Of a stretch of DNA of 64,000 nucleotides, positions 1 to 8,822 are shown piece after piece. The translations under genes and the position numbers were made by a program. Under the pieces are notes generated by a model. The model searched no databases. It had not been told where the DNA came from and saw nothing but the letters and a program-made list of their open reading frames with translations. The DNA comes from Salipiger sp. CCB-MM3 (GTDB taxonomy: Bacteria; Pseudomonadota; Alphaproteobacteria; Rhodobacterales; Rhodobacteraceae): contig NZ_CP014595.1 of the NCBI RefSeq assembly GCF_001687105.1, positions 1,566,001-1,630,000 of the forward strand, in the 5' to 3' direction. Every line of letters begins with the position of its first letter. Position 1 is the first letter of the stretch.

Positions 1-893
1 GTGCTTGCCTCGCCCTGCATCCACAGCGCCACGGCCCAGCCGACCACACCGACGATCAGCAGCCCGTTGAGGATCATCAGACCAAGATCCATCACGGTAT
101 AGAGCCGCATCTCGGCCTGAAACGTCTGCCGCGCCTCCTCGATCGCCTCCCTGGCGTAGTCCAGCTCCTGCCGGTCGTGGGCGAACATCTTCACTGCGTG
201 GATGTTGGTATAGGCATCGACCACGCGCCCGGTGACGAAGCTGCGCGCATCCGAGGCGGCCTTGGACGCGGGGCCGACGCGGGTGATCGTCCAGCGCATC
301 AGCACGCCATAGAGCCCCAGCCAGATCAGCATCGGGATCACCAGCCGCCAATCGGCATCGCCCAGCAGGATCACCGCGCCGATGACATAAGAGACCGAGA
401 AGGTGATGGCGTCGAAGACCTGAAACACCGCCTCGCCCGCTGCGGGCGGGGTCTGCATGATGCGGTTGGCGATGCGCCCGGCGAAATCATTCTCGAACCA
501 GCCGATCGACTGGCGCAGCACCTGCTTATGCGCGCGCCAGCGCACCAGAGTGCCAAAGTTCGGCATGATCGCATTGTTCAGCAGCAGCACGTCCAGCGCC
601 TGAATGAGCGGGCGCAGGAACATGATGAACAGCGCCAGCGCGATCAGCTGCCCGCCATGGGCGTCCCAGACCTCGGCAGGCTCGCCGCCAAGGATATCGA
701 CGACCCAGCCCATGGCCCAGATCAGCCCGATCTCGACCGCCGCCACCACGACCGAGAGCAGCGCCGTCCAGACGAAGACACGGCGGAAGGGCCGCGCATA
801 CTCCAGCATGAAGGGCAGCAGCTTGGTCGGGGGCCGGTCCGTCTGCGGGTGGTCCACATAGGGATCGACCATGCTCTCGAAACGGCGAAACAT
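1..893 (-). CDS. ABC exporter, membrane-domain half (partial)
   Basis: N-terminal part of a fused permease/ATPase ABC exporter; the reading frame runs off the left edge, so the nucleotide-binding domain is not in view. The ATG at 893 is followed by a short cytoplasmic leader, then hydrophobic helices starting around residues 37-58 and 76-95, and a further helix pair close to the window edge. The segment FENDFAGRIANRIMQTP is the cytoplasmic coupling region typical of type I ABC exporters. The substrate cannot be inferred. It is the last gene of a minus-strand run and starts 41 bases after the LysE-type gene ends. Confidence 0.85.
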   Translation of the reverse strand, partial: MFRRFESMVDPYVDHPQTDRPPTKLLPFMLEYARPFRRVFVWTALLSVVVAAVEIGLIWAMGWVVDILGGEPAEVWDAHGGQLIALALFIMFLRPLIQALDVLLLNNAIMPNFGTLVRWRAHKQVLRQSIGWFENDFAGRIANRIMQTPPAAGEAVFQVFDAITFSVSYVIGAVILLGDADWRLVIPMLIWLGLYGVLMRWTITRVGPASKAASDARSFVTGRVVDAYTNIHAVKMFAHDRQELDYAREAIEEARQTFQAEMRLYTVMDLGLMILNGLLIVGVVGWAVALWMQGEAS

Positions 894-934
894 GGGTCAG
901 GTCCTGTACTTTGACCAAAGGTCTAGGTCAGGCC

Positions 935-1516
935 TTACAGGAACACCATGACGGAAAAACTTGCCAGTGCGAGCGCCATCGCCCTTGTGAACCAGCGCCA
1001 AGCCGCCGGGGTGGCCAGAAGATAGGTCAGCAGCGCGCCCGCCGAGGTCCAGAAGAGACAGCAAAAGAGGTTCAGACCCGAAAACGCCGAGCCCAGCCGC
1101 AACGCCTCGCCCACCGGTCCCAGCGCCGATGGGTAGGCCGAGGCCGCCGCCAGCGCCACCGCCCAGACCTTGGGGTTCACCCACTGAAAGAGCGCGCCTT
1201 CGATCAGCGTCATCGGCCGCGCCGCCTCGGCCTTCTTGCGGCGCTCGGCGGTCCAGAGGCCCCACGCCATGTAGAGCATCCATGCGCTGGCCGCGATGCG
1301 CAGGGCGAACTCCAGCCGCGGCATCTGTTGCAGCAGCGCGGCGATGCCGAGCCCGGTGAGACCGGCGGTGATGCCGACCCCCAGAACCACGCCAAAGAGA
1401 TGCGGCAAGGTGCGTTTCACGCCAAAGCGCGCGCCCGAAGCGGTCAGCAGGATGACATTCGGCCCGGGCGAGAACAGCCCGAAGAAGACAAAGGCATAAA
1501 GCGGGTCGAGGGTCAT
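935..1516 (-). CDS. LysE/RhtB-family amino-acid exporter
   Basis: Predicted inner-membrane exporter of 193 residues, the usual length for the LysE/RhtB/Rht superfamily. The N-terminal signature FGLFSPGPNVILLTASGAR is the conserved PGPN region of this family, and about six hydrophobic helices follow. Family members export amino acids or related compounds; the substrate here is unknown. The start lies 9 bases after the cca stop codon, so the two genes are probably co-transcribed. Confidence 0.88.
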   Translation of the reverse strand: MTLDPLYAFVFFGLFSPGPNVILLTASGARFGVKRTLPHLFGVVLGVGITAGLTGLGIAALLQQMPRLEFALRIAASAWMLYMAWGLWTAERRKKAEAARPMTLIEGALFQWVNPKVWAVALAAASAYPSALGPVGEALRLGSAFSGLNLFCCLFWTSAGALLTYLLATPAAWRWFTRAMALALASFSVMVFL

Positions 1517-1525
1517 GCAGTGCGC

Positions 1526-2689
1526 TTACTCGTCAGACAGAAGTTCCGCCTTGGTAAGCGTGAAACCCGACGCGATCCAGCGTTTCTCGGCGGCACGCAG
1601 CGCCTCACCCAGTTCCGGGCCCTTGAGCGCGGGCATCAGATCGCGTGCGGTGAGCGGAAATGTCGCCGCCGCGCCGACGCCCAGCGCGCTGAGATCCGGC
1701 TCTGACACGGGCATCTCGAAACTTGCCGCGCGCAACAGCAGCACATCCTGCCCGGTCTCTGCCCCATGTCTGTAGGCAAGCTCTGCCGGGCCCTGCATCT
1801 CGCCGATCAGGCTTTGTAGAGTGTGAAGCTGCTTTTGCTGCGCTTTGGACAGGCGCAGATCAGGCTCTGCGGCACCAAGACAGGCCAGCCGCCGCAGCGC
1901 GTCAGGCGCGACGAGCAGCCTTTGTTCCTCGGCCACCAGCGGGCCGAGAGCCTTCGCGCTCGCGCCCGGCAGGACATGGGCCAGAACGCCCACCTGCGCC
2001 ATCACCGACACTGCCGCCACCGGATCGGGCGCGGACAGAAGGCGCAGCATTTCCTGACCAACGCGCTCGCGCGAGAGCGTATCGAGACCATCGAGATTGC
2101 CCGCGATCCCGGCCAGCGCCTCGGGGTCGAACCCCTGTTCAGGATCGCCATACCAAGCGGAAAAGCGGAAGTAGCGCAGCGTGCGCAGATAGTCTTCGCG
2201 GATGCGGTCCGAGGCCTCGCCGATAAACCTCACACGCCGGGCGCGCAGGTCGGAAAGCCCTTGCAGAGGGTCGATCAGCCGCCCCCGCGCATCGGCGTAG
2301 AGCGCATTCATGGTGAAGTCGCGCCGCGCCGCGTCTTCCGCGATATCGTCCGAAAACCGCACCACGGCGCGGCGGCCGTCGGTTTCCGTATCGGCGCGGA
2401 AGGTGGTGATCTCATGGCCGATGCCATCTGCCACGACGGTGACCGTGCCATGCTCGATGCCCGTGGGCACCGGCTTCAGCCCTGCACCCTCGGCCAACTC
2501 CACCACGCGTTCGGGCCGCGCGTCGCTGGCGATGTCCACATCGCTCACAGGCACGCCCATCAGCGCGTTGCGCACGCAGCCGCCCACCACATAGGCCTGA
2601 TGGCCGCCCGCCTCGAGCATCCGCAGCACCGCCTGCGTCGAGGCGCAGGTCAGCCATTCGCCGGACACTGTGGTGTCGGCGGGCGTCAT
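1526..2689 (-). CDS. cca: CCA tRNA nucleotidyltransferase
   Basis: Adds or repairs the 3' CCA end of tRNAs (alphaproteobacterial class II nucleotidyltransferase/poly(A) polymerase family, 387 residues). Near the N-terminus are the nucleotidyltransferase motifs VVGGCVRNALMG and DVDIASDARPE (the DxD metal ligands), then RRDFTMNALYAD and the RIREDYLRTLRYFRF segment of the RNA-binding part. An upstream in-frame extension exists, but the ATG at 2689 overlaps the preceding Nudix stop codon as ATGA, which decides the start and implies translational coupling. The small hslO-Nudix-cca operon joins a redox chaperone with metabolite and tRNA repair. Confidence 0.93.
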   Translation of the reverse strand: MTPADTTVSGEWLTCASTQAVLRMLEAGGHQAYVVGGCVRNALMGVPVSDVDIASDARPERVVELAEGAGLKPVPTGIEHGTVTVVADGIGHEITTFRADTETDGRRAVVRFSDDIAEDAARRDFTMNALYADARGRLIDPLQGLSDLRARRVRFIGEASDRIREDYLRTLRYFRFSAWYGDPEQGFDPEALAGIAGNLDGLDTLSRERVGQEMLRLLSAPDPVAAVSVMAQVGVLAHVLPGASAKALGPLVAEEQRLLVAPDALRRLACLGAAEPDLRLSKAQQKQLHTLQSLIGEMQGPAELAYRHGAETGQDVLLLRAASFEMPVSEPDLSALGVGAAATFPLTARDLMPALKGPELGEALRAAEKRWIASGFTLTKAELLSDE

Positions 2690-3288
2690 GCCATGCGCTC
2701 CGCCAGCCCGCGCAGCATCCGCGCCGTGGCGCCCCAGATGTAATAGGGACCGTAAGGCACCGTCCAATAATGCCGGGTGGTGCCGCGCCAGCGCCGCCCC
2801 TGAATGGCGTAATTGTCCAGCTTGGCGATATGCTCGAACGGCACGCGGAACACTTCGGCAACCTCGCCGGGCTCCGGCACAGGGTCGAAATCGCGCATGA
2901 TGAGACCCAAAACAGGCGTCACCTCAAAGCCGGTCACGGTTTCATGCGCGGGCAGGCTACCCAGCACATCCACCCGCCCTTCGGCCAGCCCGACCTCCTC
3001 GCGCGCCTCGCGCAGGGCGGCGGCCACGGCGTCTTCGTCACCGGGATCGACCTTGCCACCAGGAAAGGCAATCTGGCCGGGGTGGTGCTTGAGCCGCGAG
3101 CTGCGCTTGGTCAGCACCAGTTCCAGCCCCTGCTCGCAGGCGACAAATCCCGCGAGGACACCGGCGGGACGCAGCTTGCGCCCCTCCGGCAAAACCGTGC
3201 CCGGGTTCAGATCGAAATCGGAGGACACGCCGGAGGTTTCCTCCAGCGCCCGTTTCAGCAGATCGATCTGATCCCGGACGCGGCTCAC
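2686..3288 (-). CDS. Nudix CoA pyrophosphatase (NudL-like)
   Basis: Nudix hydrolase of 200 residues. The Nudix box spans about residues 77-99 (GGKVDPGDEDAVAAALREAR then EEVG). It is preceded by the LTKRSSRLKHHPG element that marks the CoA/acyl-CoA pyrophosphatase subgroup, so the likely reaction is cleavage of CoA to phosphopantetheine and 3',5'-ADP. The start is a GTG at 3288 that overlaps the hslO stop as GTGA; the 3' end overlaps cca by four bases. It therefore sits in a tightly coupled three-gene operon. Confidence 0.88.
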   Translation of the reverse strand: MSRVRDQIDLLKRALEETSGVSSDFDLNPGTVLPEGRKLRPAGVLAGFVACEQGLELVLTKRSSRLKHHPGQIAFPGGKVDPGDEDAVAAALREAREEVGLAEGRVDVLGSLPAHETVTGFEVTPVLGLIMRDFDPVPEPGEVAEVFRVPFEHIAKLDNYAIQGRRWRGTTRHYWTVPYGPYYIWGATARMLRGLAERMA

Positions 3289-4280
3289 TTCTTGGCCTCG
3301 AAGCCGACCGTTTCCGGGTCAAGCTCGTAATGCGCGCCGCAGAACTGGCAATCGGCGGTGACGATCCCGTCGTCGGTGGTCATCTTCTCGATGTCCCGCG
3401 CCGAGTAGATCGACAGCGACTGGCGCACGCGATCTTCCGAGCAGGTGCAGCCGAAGCGCACGGTCTGTGCGTCGAACACCCGCGGGCCTTCCTCGTGATA
3501 GAGACGCACCAGCAGGTCGGTCGGCGGCAGGTCGGGGCCGATCAGTTCCAGCTCGTCCACCGTGTCGAGGTGGAAGTTCACGCGGCGCCAGTTTTCACCG
3601 TCGTCATCGTCACCAAGCAGGTCCTCGGGGCGCAGCACGCCTTTGTCACCGCTGCCACCCTCACCATCGACGAGCGGCTTGGCGAAGGGCGAGGCCTTGG
3701 GCATGTGCTGCAGCATCACGCCGCCAGCACGCCAGTTCGACGTGCCATCGGCCTGCGGCACATTGCCGAAGTTCAGCTCAAAGCGGGTCGGGATCTGCTC
3801 GGACTGGGCGAAATAGCTCTCGGCACAGCGCGCCAGAGCACCGCCCGCCAGCGGGGTGATGCCCTGATACGGCGTGGTGCCCTTGCCCTGATCGATGAGC
3901 ACGGCGAAATAGCCGTCCTCGAGCTGCTCGAAGGCGGGGGCACTGGTGACCTGCTCGCGGTCGAAGCTGGCGTAGGCGCGCAGCCGGGCCGGTTCGCCCT
4001 CTTTCTCGGGAGCGTAGTAATCCGTGGCGATCATCCGCACCGCGCCGCGGGTCTGCACCTGCAGCGACAGCTTCCAGCGCAGCTTCATCGTCTGGCCGAT
4101 CAGCGCGGTCAGCAGAGTCATCTCGGCGATGAGCCCTTCGACGGCCTCGGGATAGTCATGTTGGCTCAGGATTCCGCTCAGCACCCCGTCAAGCCGCGCC
4201 ACGCGGCCCCGGATGTCGGCGTGATCCAATTGGAATGGCAGGACGGTATCGTCCCAGGCAAGTTTGCTGCCGATGGTCAT
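3285..4280 (-). CDS. hslO: Hsp33 redox-regulated chaperonin
   Basis: Cytoplasmic holdase chaperone activated by oxidation (331 residues). The C-terminal redox switch is visible as a CTC pair (FGCTCSEDRVRQSL) followed some 30 residues later by CQFC. These are the four zinc-binding cysteines in the CXC...CXXC layout of Hsp33. The conserved GGALARCAESYFAQSEQIPT region is also present. The ATG at 4280 is first of the hslO-Nudix-cca operon and diverges from the Nudix gene at 4357, so both promoters should lie in the 76-base gap. Confidence 0.95.
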   Translation of the reverse strand: MTIGSKLAWDDTVLPFQLDHADIRGRVARLDGVLSGILSQHDYPEAVEGLIAEMTLLTALIGQTMKLRWKLSLQVQTRGAVRMIATDYYAPEKEGEPARLRAYASFDREQVTSAPAFEQLEDGYFAVLIDQGKGTTPYQGITPLAGGALARCAESYFAQSEQIPTRFELNFGNVPQADGTSNWRAGGVMLQHMPKASPFAKPLVDGEGGSGDKGVLRPEDLLGDDDDGENWRRVNFHLDTVDELELIGPDLPPTDLLVRLYHEEGPRVFDAQTVRFGCTCSEDRVRQSLSIYSARDIEKMTTDDGIVTADCQFCGAHYELDPETVGFEAKK

Positions 4281-4356
4281 GGGGTTTCCTTATCTGCCGG
4301 ATCTTGGCATATCGGCCCCATATAAGCAGCAAAAACACGGGAACCAAGGGGGACCG

Positions 4357-4794
4357 ATGACTGCACGATACGGCGAGCCGCCCGAATCCGGTCGGCATTA
4401 CACGCTGCGCCCCGGCGCTTATGCGATCCTGCCGCGCAACGGGGCGGTTCTGGTCACCCATCAGGCAGAGCCATGGCCCGAGTACCAGCTTCCGGGCGGC
4501 GGCATCGACGCCGGTGAGTCGCCCATCGCCGCGCTGCACCGCGAGGTTTTCGAGGAAACCGGCTGGCGCATCGCCCGTCCGCGCCGCCTCGGGGCGTTCC
4601 GCCGTTTCACCTTCATGCCCGAATACGATCTCTGGGCCGAGAAGCTGTGCATCATCTATGCAGCGCATCCCGTCCGCCCGCTCGGCCCGCCCAGCGAGCC
4701 GGGGCATGAGGCGGTCTGGATGAACCCAGAGCTTGCCGCCGAGATCCTCGGCAATCCCGGCGACCGCGATTTCCTGCGCCGCGTTCTGGTCTGA
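4357..4794 (+). CDS. Nudix hydrolase
   Basis: Nudix-family pyrophosphohydrolase of 145 residues. The box GGGIDAGESPIAALHREVFE with the following ETGW covers about residues 47-70. The substrate cannot be told; the short MutT-like build allows nucleotides, ADP-ribose or other X-linked diphosphates. The ATG at 4357 is preceded by the purine-rich run AAGGGGGA at good spacing, and longer in-frame starts upstream have no such site. It diverges from hslO and converges on the PP2C regulator gene. Confidence 0.85.
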   Translation: MTARYGEPPESGRHYTLRPGAYAILPRNGAVLVTHQAEPWPEYQLPGGGIDAGESPIAALHREVFEETGWRIARPRRLGAFRRFTFMPEYDLWAEKLCIIYAAHPVRPLGPPSEPGHEAVWMNPELAAEILGNPGDRDFLRRVLV

Positions 4795-4820
4795 AATCCA
4801 AGGGTTCGGCCCGGACTAGT

Positions 4821-4856
4821 GCCTGTATCAGAGCCTGTGTCAGAGCCTGTTTCAGG
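4821..4856. repeat. three tandem 12-base repeats
   Basis: Three back-to-back copies of GCCTGTNTCAGR (4821-4832, 4833-4844, 4845-4856) lie between two convergent genes and cover the stop codon of the PP2C regulator. Read on the minus strand, each copy supplies another in-frame TGA just after the natural stop. Confidence 0.8.
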
Positions 4857-6093
4857 GCATTTCGAACTCCAGCAGCGCGGCCGAGACATCGTCGTCGAGC
4901 CGCGCGCCCGCGACAATGCGCTGGGTCAGCCGCCAGAAGAGATCGTCGAGAAACTCGGTGCCGCGACCGCCCCCCGAGCGCACCAACGCAAGCAGCCCCT
5001 CCTGATCGAGCATCCCGCCACCCGGCAGCAGCGCCTCGGTGAACCCGTCGGAATAGAGCAGCAGGCGATCGCCGGGCGATAGTTGCAGCTGCAACCGCTC
5101 GTAGCTCGCGCCGGGGATCAACCCCACCGGCAGACCGCCATGACCGACGAACTCGGCGCTGCCATCGGCGCGCAGCAGCAGCGGAGGCGGATGCCCCGCC
5201 TGCACCAGATCGACCCTGCCCTTGTCGAGATCGGCCACCGCATAGGCCATGGTGAGATACTCGGCGATCCCGGGATCTGCCGCCAGACGCTCATTCATGC
5301 GCCGCGCCACCTCCTCCGGGGCGCGAAAGAGCGTGCCATGCACGATGCGTTCCAGCGCGATGTTCTGCTCGGGAAAGTCGCCGCCCAGCAGTCCGGCAAT
5401 CCGCGCGGTCATCAGCGCCGAAGTAATGCCATGACCCGACACGTCGATGCTGTAGAGCCCGACGCTGCGCTCGCAATGAGAGAAACTGCCGACCAGATCG
5501 CCGCCCACATGCCCGCAGGGTTTCAGCAGCAGGCTGACTTGCGAGGCCCCGATGCGCCTTGCACGCCGGGGCACCAGCGCCTCTTGGATCAACCTTGCCT
5601 GCTGCAGATCGCGATCCACCGCGTCATAGGCGGCCTGCAGATGGCCCAAGGTCGCCGACAGCTGCCGCTGCATCTTCAGGATCCGCGCGCCAGCGTTGAT
5701 CCGGGCGCGCAATTCCGCGGCATTCACCGGCTTGGTCAGGAAATCATCCGCCCCGGCGTCCAAGCCGCGCGCGATCTCGGCCTTGTCGCTTTTTGAGGTG
5801 AGCAGGATGAAATAGCCGTAGCGATCGCCGCATTGCGTTCGGAAGTGGCGACAGAGGTCCAGCCCGTCCATCCCCGGCATCATCCAATCCGACAGCACCG
5901 CATCGGGGCGGCTTTCGGCGCAGATGCGCAGCGCCTCGGCCCCATCCTGCGCCTGCCAGACCTCAAGCCCCCAGCGTTCGAGCATAGAGGACAGGATCTT
6001 CAGCTGCAGCGGACTGTCATCCACCACAAGAACCCGACGGATCGGAGCCTCACCACTTCGATCCTCGAGGTTTTCCGCCAGATAGGGAGACAC
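4852..6093 (-). CDS. response regulator with PP2C/SpoIIE phosphatase output domain
   Basis: Two-domain signalling protein (413 residues). An N-terminal receiver has the acidic pair D25-D26, the phosphoacceptor D69 (SDWMMPGMDG), the switch Thr (LLTSKSDK) and Lys (LTKPV). A linker helix follows, then a PP2C-type Ser/Thr phosphatase domain with GGDLVGSF, DVSGHG near residue 217 and YSDGFTEALL. This is the architecture of RsbU/HsbR-like regulators that dephosphorylate an anti-sigma-factor antagonist. The GTG at 6093 has AAAGGA at good spacing; a TTG 11 codons upstream has none. It diverges from an Hpt gene that may supply its phosphoryl group. No partner-switch gene is adjacent. Confidence 0.9.
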   Translation of the reverse strand: MSPYLAENLEDRSGEAPIRRVLVVDDSPLQLKILSSMLERWGLEVWQAQDGAEALRICAESRPDAVLSDWMMPGMDGLDLCRHFRTQCGDRYGYFILLTSKSDKAEIARGLDAGADDFLTKPVNAAELRARINAGARILKMQRQLSATLGHLQAAYDAVDRDLQQARLIQEALVPRRARRIGASQVSLLLKPCGHVGGDLVGSFSHCERSVGLYSIDVSGHGITSALMTARIAGLLGGDFPEQNIALERIVHGTLFRAPEEVARRMNERLAADPGIAEYLTMAYAVADLDKGRVDLVQAGHPPPLLLRADGSAEFVGHGGLPVGLIPGASYERLQLQLSPGDRLLLYSDGFTEALLPGGGMLDQEGLLALVRSGGGRGTEFLDDLFWRLTQRIVAGARLDDDVSAALLEFEMP

Positions 6094-6228
6094 CGTATTT
6101 CCTTTGTAGACCCGCCTGCGCGGCAAACCCTAAAGCCCCGGTGTTAACGCCCTGTTTCACCTGACCCGCCGAGATCGAAACACTTCGTTCAGTTTTTGCT
6201 GCGAGCCTTTGCGGACGGAGGTGCATGG

Positions 6229-6612
6229 ATGACCGACAGACCCGAGGGCGCCGCGCGACAGGCGGCTGCGCCCACCTTGATCGACTGGACCCGCGCTGCC
6301 GAGTTGCGCAGAGAGGTGGGGGGCGATGATTTTGATGAGATCGTCGCGCTTTTCCTGCGCGAGGTGCAGCGCGTTCTGGATGCTCTGCCTGCCCAAGCCT
6401 CGGAAGTGCCCGACCTTGCGGACAGGCTGCATTTTCTCAAAGGCAGCAGCCTGAACCTTGGGTTCGCGCGGATGTCGGCCCTGTGCGAAAGCGGCGAGCA
6501 GGCCGCCACCACCGGCAAAGGCGATACTGTCGACCTATCGGCGCTGCGCGACTGCTTTGCCCGCTCACGGGCGGAATTTCTGGATCAGCTTGCCGTGCGG
6601 CTGGTCGCGTGA
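6229..6612 (+). CDS. Hpt-domain phosphotransfer protein
   Basis: Stand-alone histidine phosphotransfer protein, 127 residues. The motif LADRLHFLKGSSLNLGF places the phosphorylated histidine at about residue 68, inside the expected four-helix bundle. Hpt proteins relay phosphate between hybrid kinases and response regulators. Divergence from a receiver-PP2C protein suggests an HptB/HsbR-like pair (inference by analogy with Pseudomonas). The ATG at 6229 follows the Shine-Dalgarno sequence GGAGG; the longer frame would need a TTG start. Confidence 0.86.
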   Translation: MTDRPEGAARQAAAPTLIDWTRAAELRREVGGDDFDEIVALFLREVQRVLDALPAQASEVPDLADRLHFLKGSSLNLGFARMSALCESGEQAATTGKGDTVDLSALRDCFARSRAEFLDQLAVRLVA

Positions 6613-6664
6613 AACGAACGGCCAGCCCAAGACGCCCAGCGCGCCCACATCATGTGACGACGAG

Positions 6665-7891
6665 TCAGATGACAAATTGCGCCAGAACCTCATCGTCGGT
6701 GATGTCGCGATAGGCATAGCCATGCGCGTCCAGCTTGCCGAAAAGCGCGTCGAAATTCTTCGGATCGGCGGTCTCGATCCCGATCAGCACCGAACCGAAG
6801 TTGCGCGCCGATTTCTTCAGGTATTCGAACCGGGCGATATCATCCTCGGGACCAAGGAAGTTCAGGAAATCCTTCAGCGCGCCGGGACGCTGCGGCAGGC
6901 GCAGGATGAAGTATTTCTTCACACCCGAGTAGCGCAGCGCCCGTTCCTTGACCTCCGGCAGACGCTCGAAGTCGAAATTGCCGCCCGAGGTGATGCAGAC
7001 CACGGTCTTGCCGCGGATCGCCTGCCCCAGATCCTTCAGCGCATCGACCGAAAGCGCCCCCGCAGGCTCGAGCACCACACCCTCGACGTTCAGCATCTCG
7101 AGCATGGAGGTGCAGAGCCGGTCTTCGTTGATGGTCAGCGTGTTGGCAACGCCGACCCCCTTCAGCACCTCGAAGGTCTTGCTGCCGATCTGCGCCACCG
7201 CCGCGCCGTCGGCGAAATTGTCGACCGCCGCCAGAGGCACCGGCTTGCCCGCCTCGAGCGCTGCGCGCAGGCAGGCCCCGCCCTGCGGCTCGACAAAGGT
7301 ATAGTGCGTGTCGGTGCCGAAATAGCTCAGCAGGCCGGAGCCAAGCCCGCCACCGCCGACCGGGATCACCAGATGATCGGGCACGCGGCCCAACTGCCGT
7401 TCGATCTCAACCGCCACGGTGGCCTGCCCCTCGATCACGTCCTGATCGTCGAAGGGCGACAGGAAATGCCCGCCGATCTCGGCACAATAGCCCTGCGCCG
7501 CCTTCAGGCATTCGTCGAAATAGTCCCCGATGAGGCGGATCTCGACATTCTCGCCACCGAACATCCGGGTCTTCTGGATCTTTTGCTGCGGCGTGGTCAC
7601 CGGCATGAAGATCACGCCGCGCTTGTCGAACTGGCGGCACATATAGGCGACGCCCTGCGCGTGGTTGCCCGCGCTTGCGGCCACAAAGGTCTCGACATCG
7701 GGGCGCTTGCGCATGGCGTTGAACGCGCCGCGCAGCTTGTAGCTGCGCACCGGGCTCAGATCCTCGCGCTTCAGCCAGATGTCGGCGCCGTGAAGCTGCG
7801 ACAGGTGATCGTTGCGCAGAAGCGGCGTCTCGGGAAAGACCGAGCGCATTTCTTCTGTGGCGGCGCGGGCGTGATCGAGAAACTCATCCAT
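6665..7891 (-). CDS. ilvA: threonine ammonia-lyase (threonine deaminase)
   Basis: PLP enzyme converting L-threonine to 2-oxobutanoate and ammonia, the first step toward isoleucine (408 residues). The PLP lysine lies in [12 protein letters not shown] and the cofactor phosphate loop is [11 protein letters not shown]. The C-terminal stretch from about residue 325 ([18 protein letters not shown]) is a single ACT-like regulatory domain, as in the short biosynthetic IlvA form. The ATG at 7891 is chosen because it starts directly at the catalytic domain; an upstream extension adds 12 non-conserved residues. It converges with the Hpt gene. Confidence 0.93.
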   Translation of the reverse strand: MDEFLDHARAATEEMRSVFPETPLLRNDHLSQLHGADIWLKREDLSPVRSYKLRGAFNAMRKRPDVETFVAASAGNHAQGVAYMCRQFDKRGVIFMPVTTPQQKIQKTRMFGGENVEIRLIGDYFDECLKAAQGYCAEIGGHFLSPFDDQDVIEGQATVAVEIERQLGRVPDHLVIPVGGGGLGSGLLSYFGTDTHYTFVEPQGGACLRAALEAGKPVPLAAVDNFADGAAVAQIGSKTFEVLKGVGVANTLTINEDRLCTSMLEMLNVEGVVLEPAGALSVDALKDLGQAIRGKTVVCITSGGNFDFERLPEVKERALRYSGVKKYFILRLPQRPGALKDFLNFLGPEDDIARFEYLKKSARNFGSVLIGIETADPKNFDALFGKLDAHGYAYRDITDDEVLAQFVI

Positions 7892-7952
7892 GCCCACCGA
7901 CTTGGCGCATCGAAGGCGTTTGCGCAAGCCTCCTCAGACGCTGCAGTTTCGG

Positions 7953-8690
7953 TCAGTCGATCGGCCGCCCCTCGATGAAATGGCCGTAAAGCGAGGTGAG
8001 GATCGAGATGCCGATCATCGTGGCGAACCAGTTGATCACCAGCCCGTAGACCAGATTGATGATCGAGCCCGCCGTATCGTCGATCAGCGCCGGCAGCTCG
8101 ACCAGCAGCGAGCCGCCGATCACCACAAGCGCCAGCGTGATCACCGCGCCATCGTCGTCCTTGGTGGCCTTCCACGCATCCTTGAGGCTCAGCCGCTCGC
8201 CCACCGCAGCGGCAGGCAGGATCAGCCCGAGGCGGAAGAACAGATAGCCGCCCAAGCCCACCAGACCGAAGACGAGGATCGGCGCCAGCCCCGGCAGTCC
8301 CGCGCTGATCAGCGCCACCGGGATCGCCGCGACCATGAGCCCGAGAAAGATCACCAGCCCGATCATGATCGACCGCCCGAAGTAGCCGAGAATCTCGCCG
8401 CCATGCCAACGCGGCAGCCAGCCGCGCGGCGTCTCTCCGGTCAGCACGAAGCGGTGCCATGCCACGGCGATCCAGAGGCTCGCCAGCACCGCCAGCACCA
8501 CCAGCACCAGCGCCGGAACGCCGATCACATTCACCGGCCCGCCGGAAGCATCTGCCTGCATGGGATGCAGATAGGTGGCGATCTGACTGGCCACCTGCAC
8601 CAGATAGAGCACCAGCGAGACGCGCAGCGCGGTGCCCAGATTGTCGATCACCATGCGCAGGGAATGCAGGAAAATCCGCCAGCCCTTCAT
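7953..8690 (-). CDS. conserved six-helix membrane protein, function unknown
   Basis: A 245-residue inner-membrane protein with about six hydrophobic helices (near residues 17-40, 54-77, 105-130, 132-160, 183-203 and 211-235). A loop with conserved-looking tryptophans ([19 protein letters not shown]) sits between helices 2 and 3. No enzyme motif is recognised. The frame stays open far upstream into antisense argG, but the ATG at 8690 has AAGGTGGGG just before it and begins the hydrophobic protein. It lies between ilvA and the divergent argG. Confidence 0.75.
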   Translation of the reverse strand: MKGWRIFLHSLRMVIDNLGTALRVSLVLYLVQVASQIATYLHPMQADASGGPVNVIGVPALVLVVLAVLASLWIAVAWHRFVLTGETPRGWLPRWHGGEILGYFGRSIMIGLVIFLGLMVAAIPVALISAGLPGLAPILVFGLVGLGGYLFFRLGLILPAAAVGERLSLKDAWKATKDDDGAVITLALVVIGGSLLVELPALIDDTAGSIINLVYGLVINWFATMIGISILTSLYGHFIEGRPID

Positions 8691-8822
8691 CAAAAACCCC
8701 ACCTTTTCGAAATTCACCCGGCGATCGCTAGCATATGGACCCCGCAGGTCAACGGGCGATCCTTGCCCCCGATGATAAAAGGCAGTAATGCGCGAAGCCA
8801 GTTCATACGTGAGGGAATGTCC

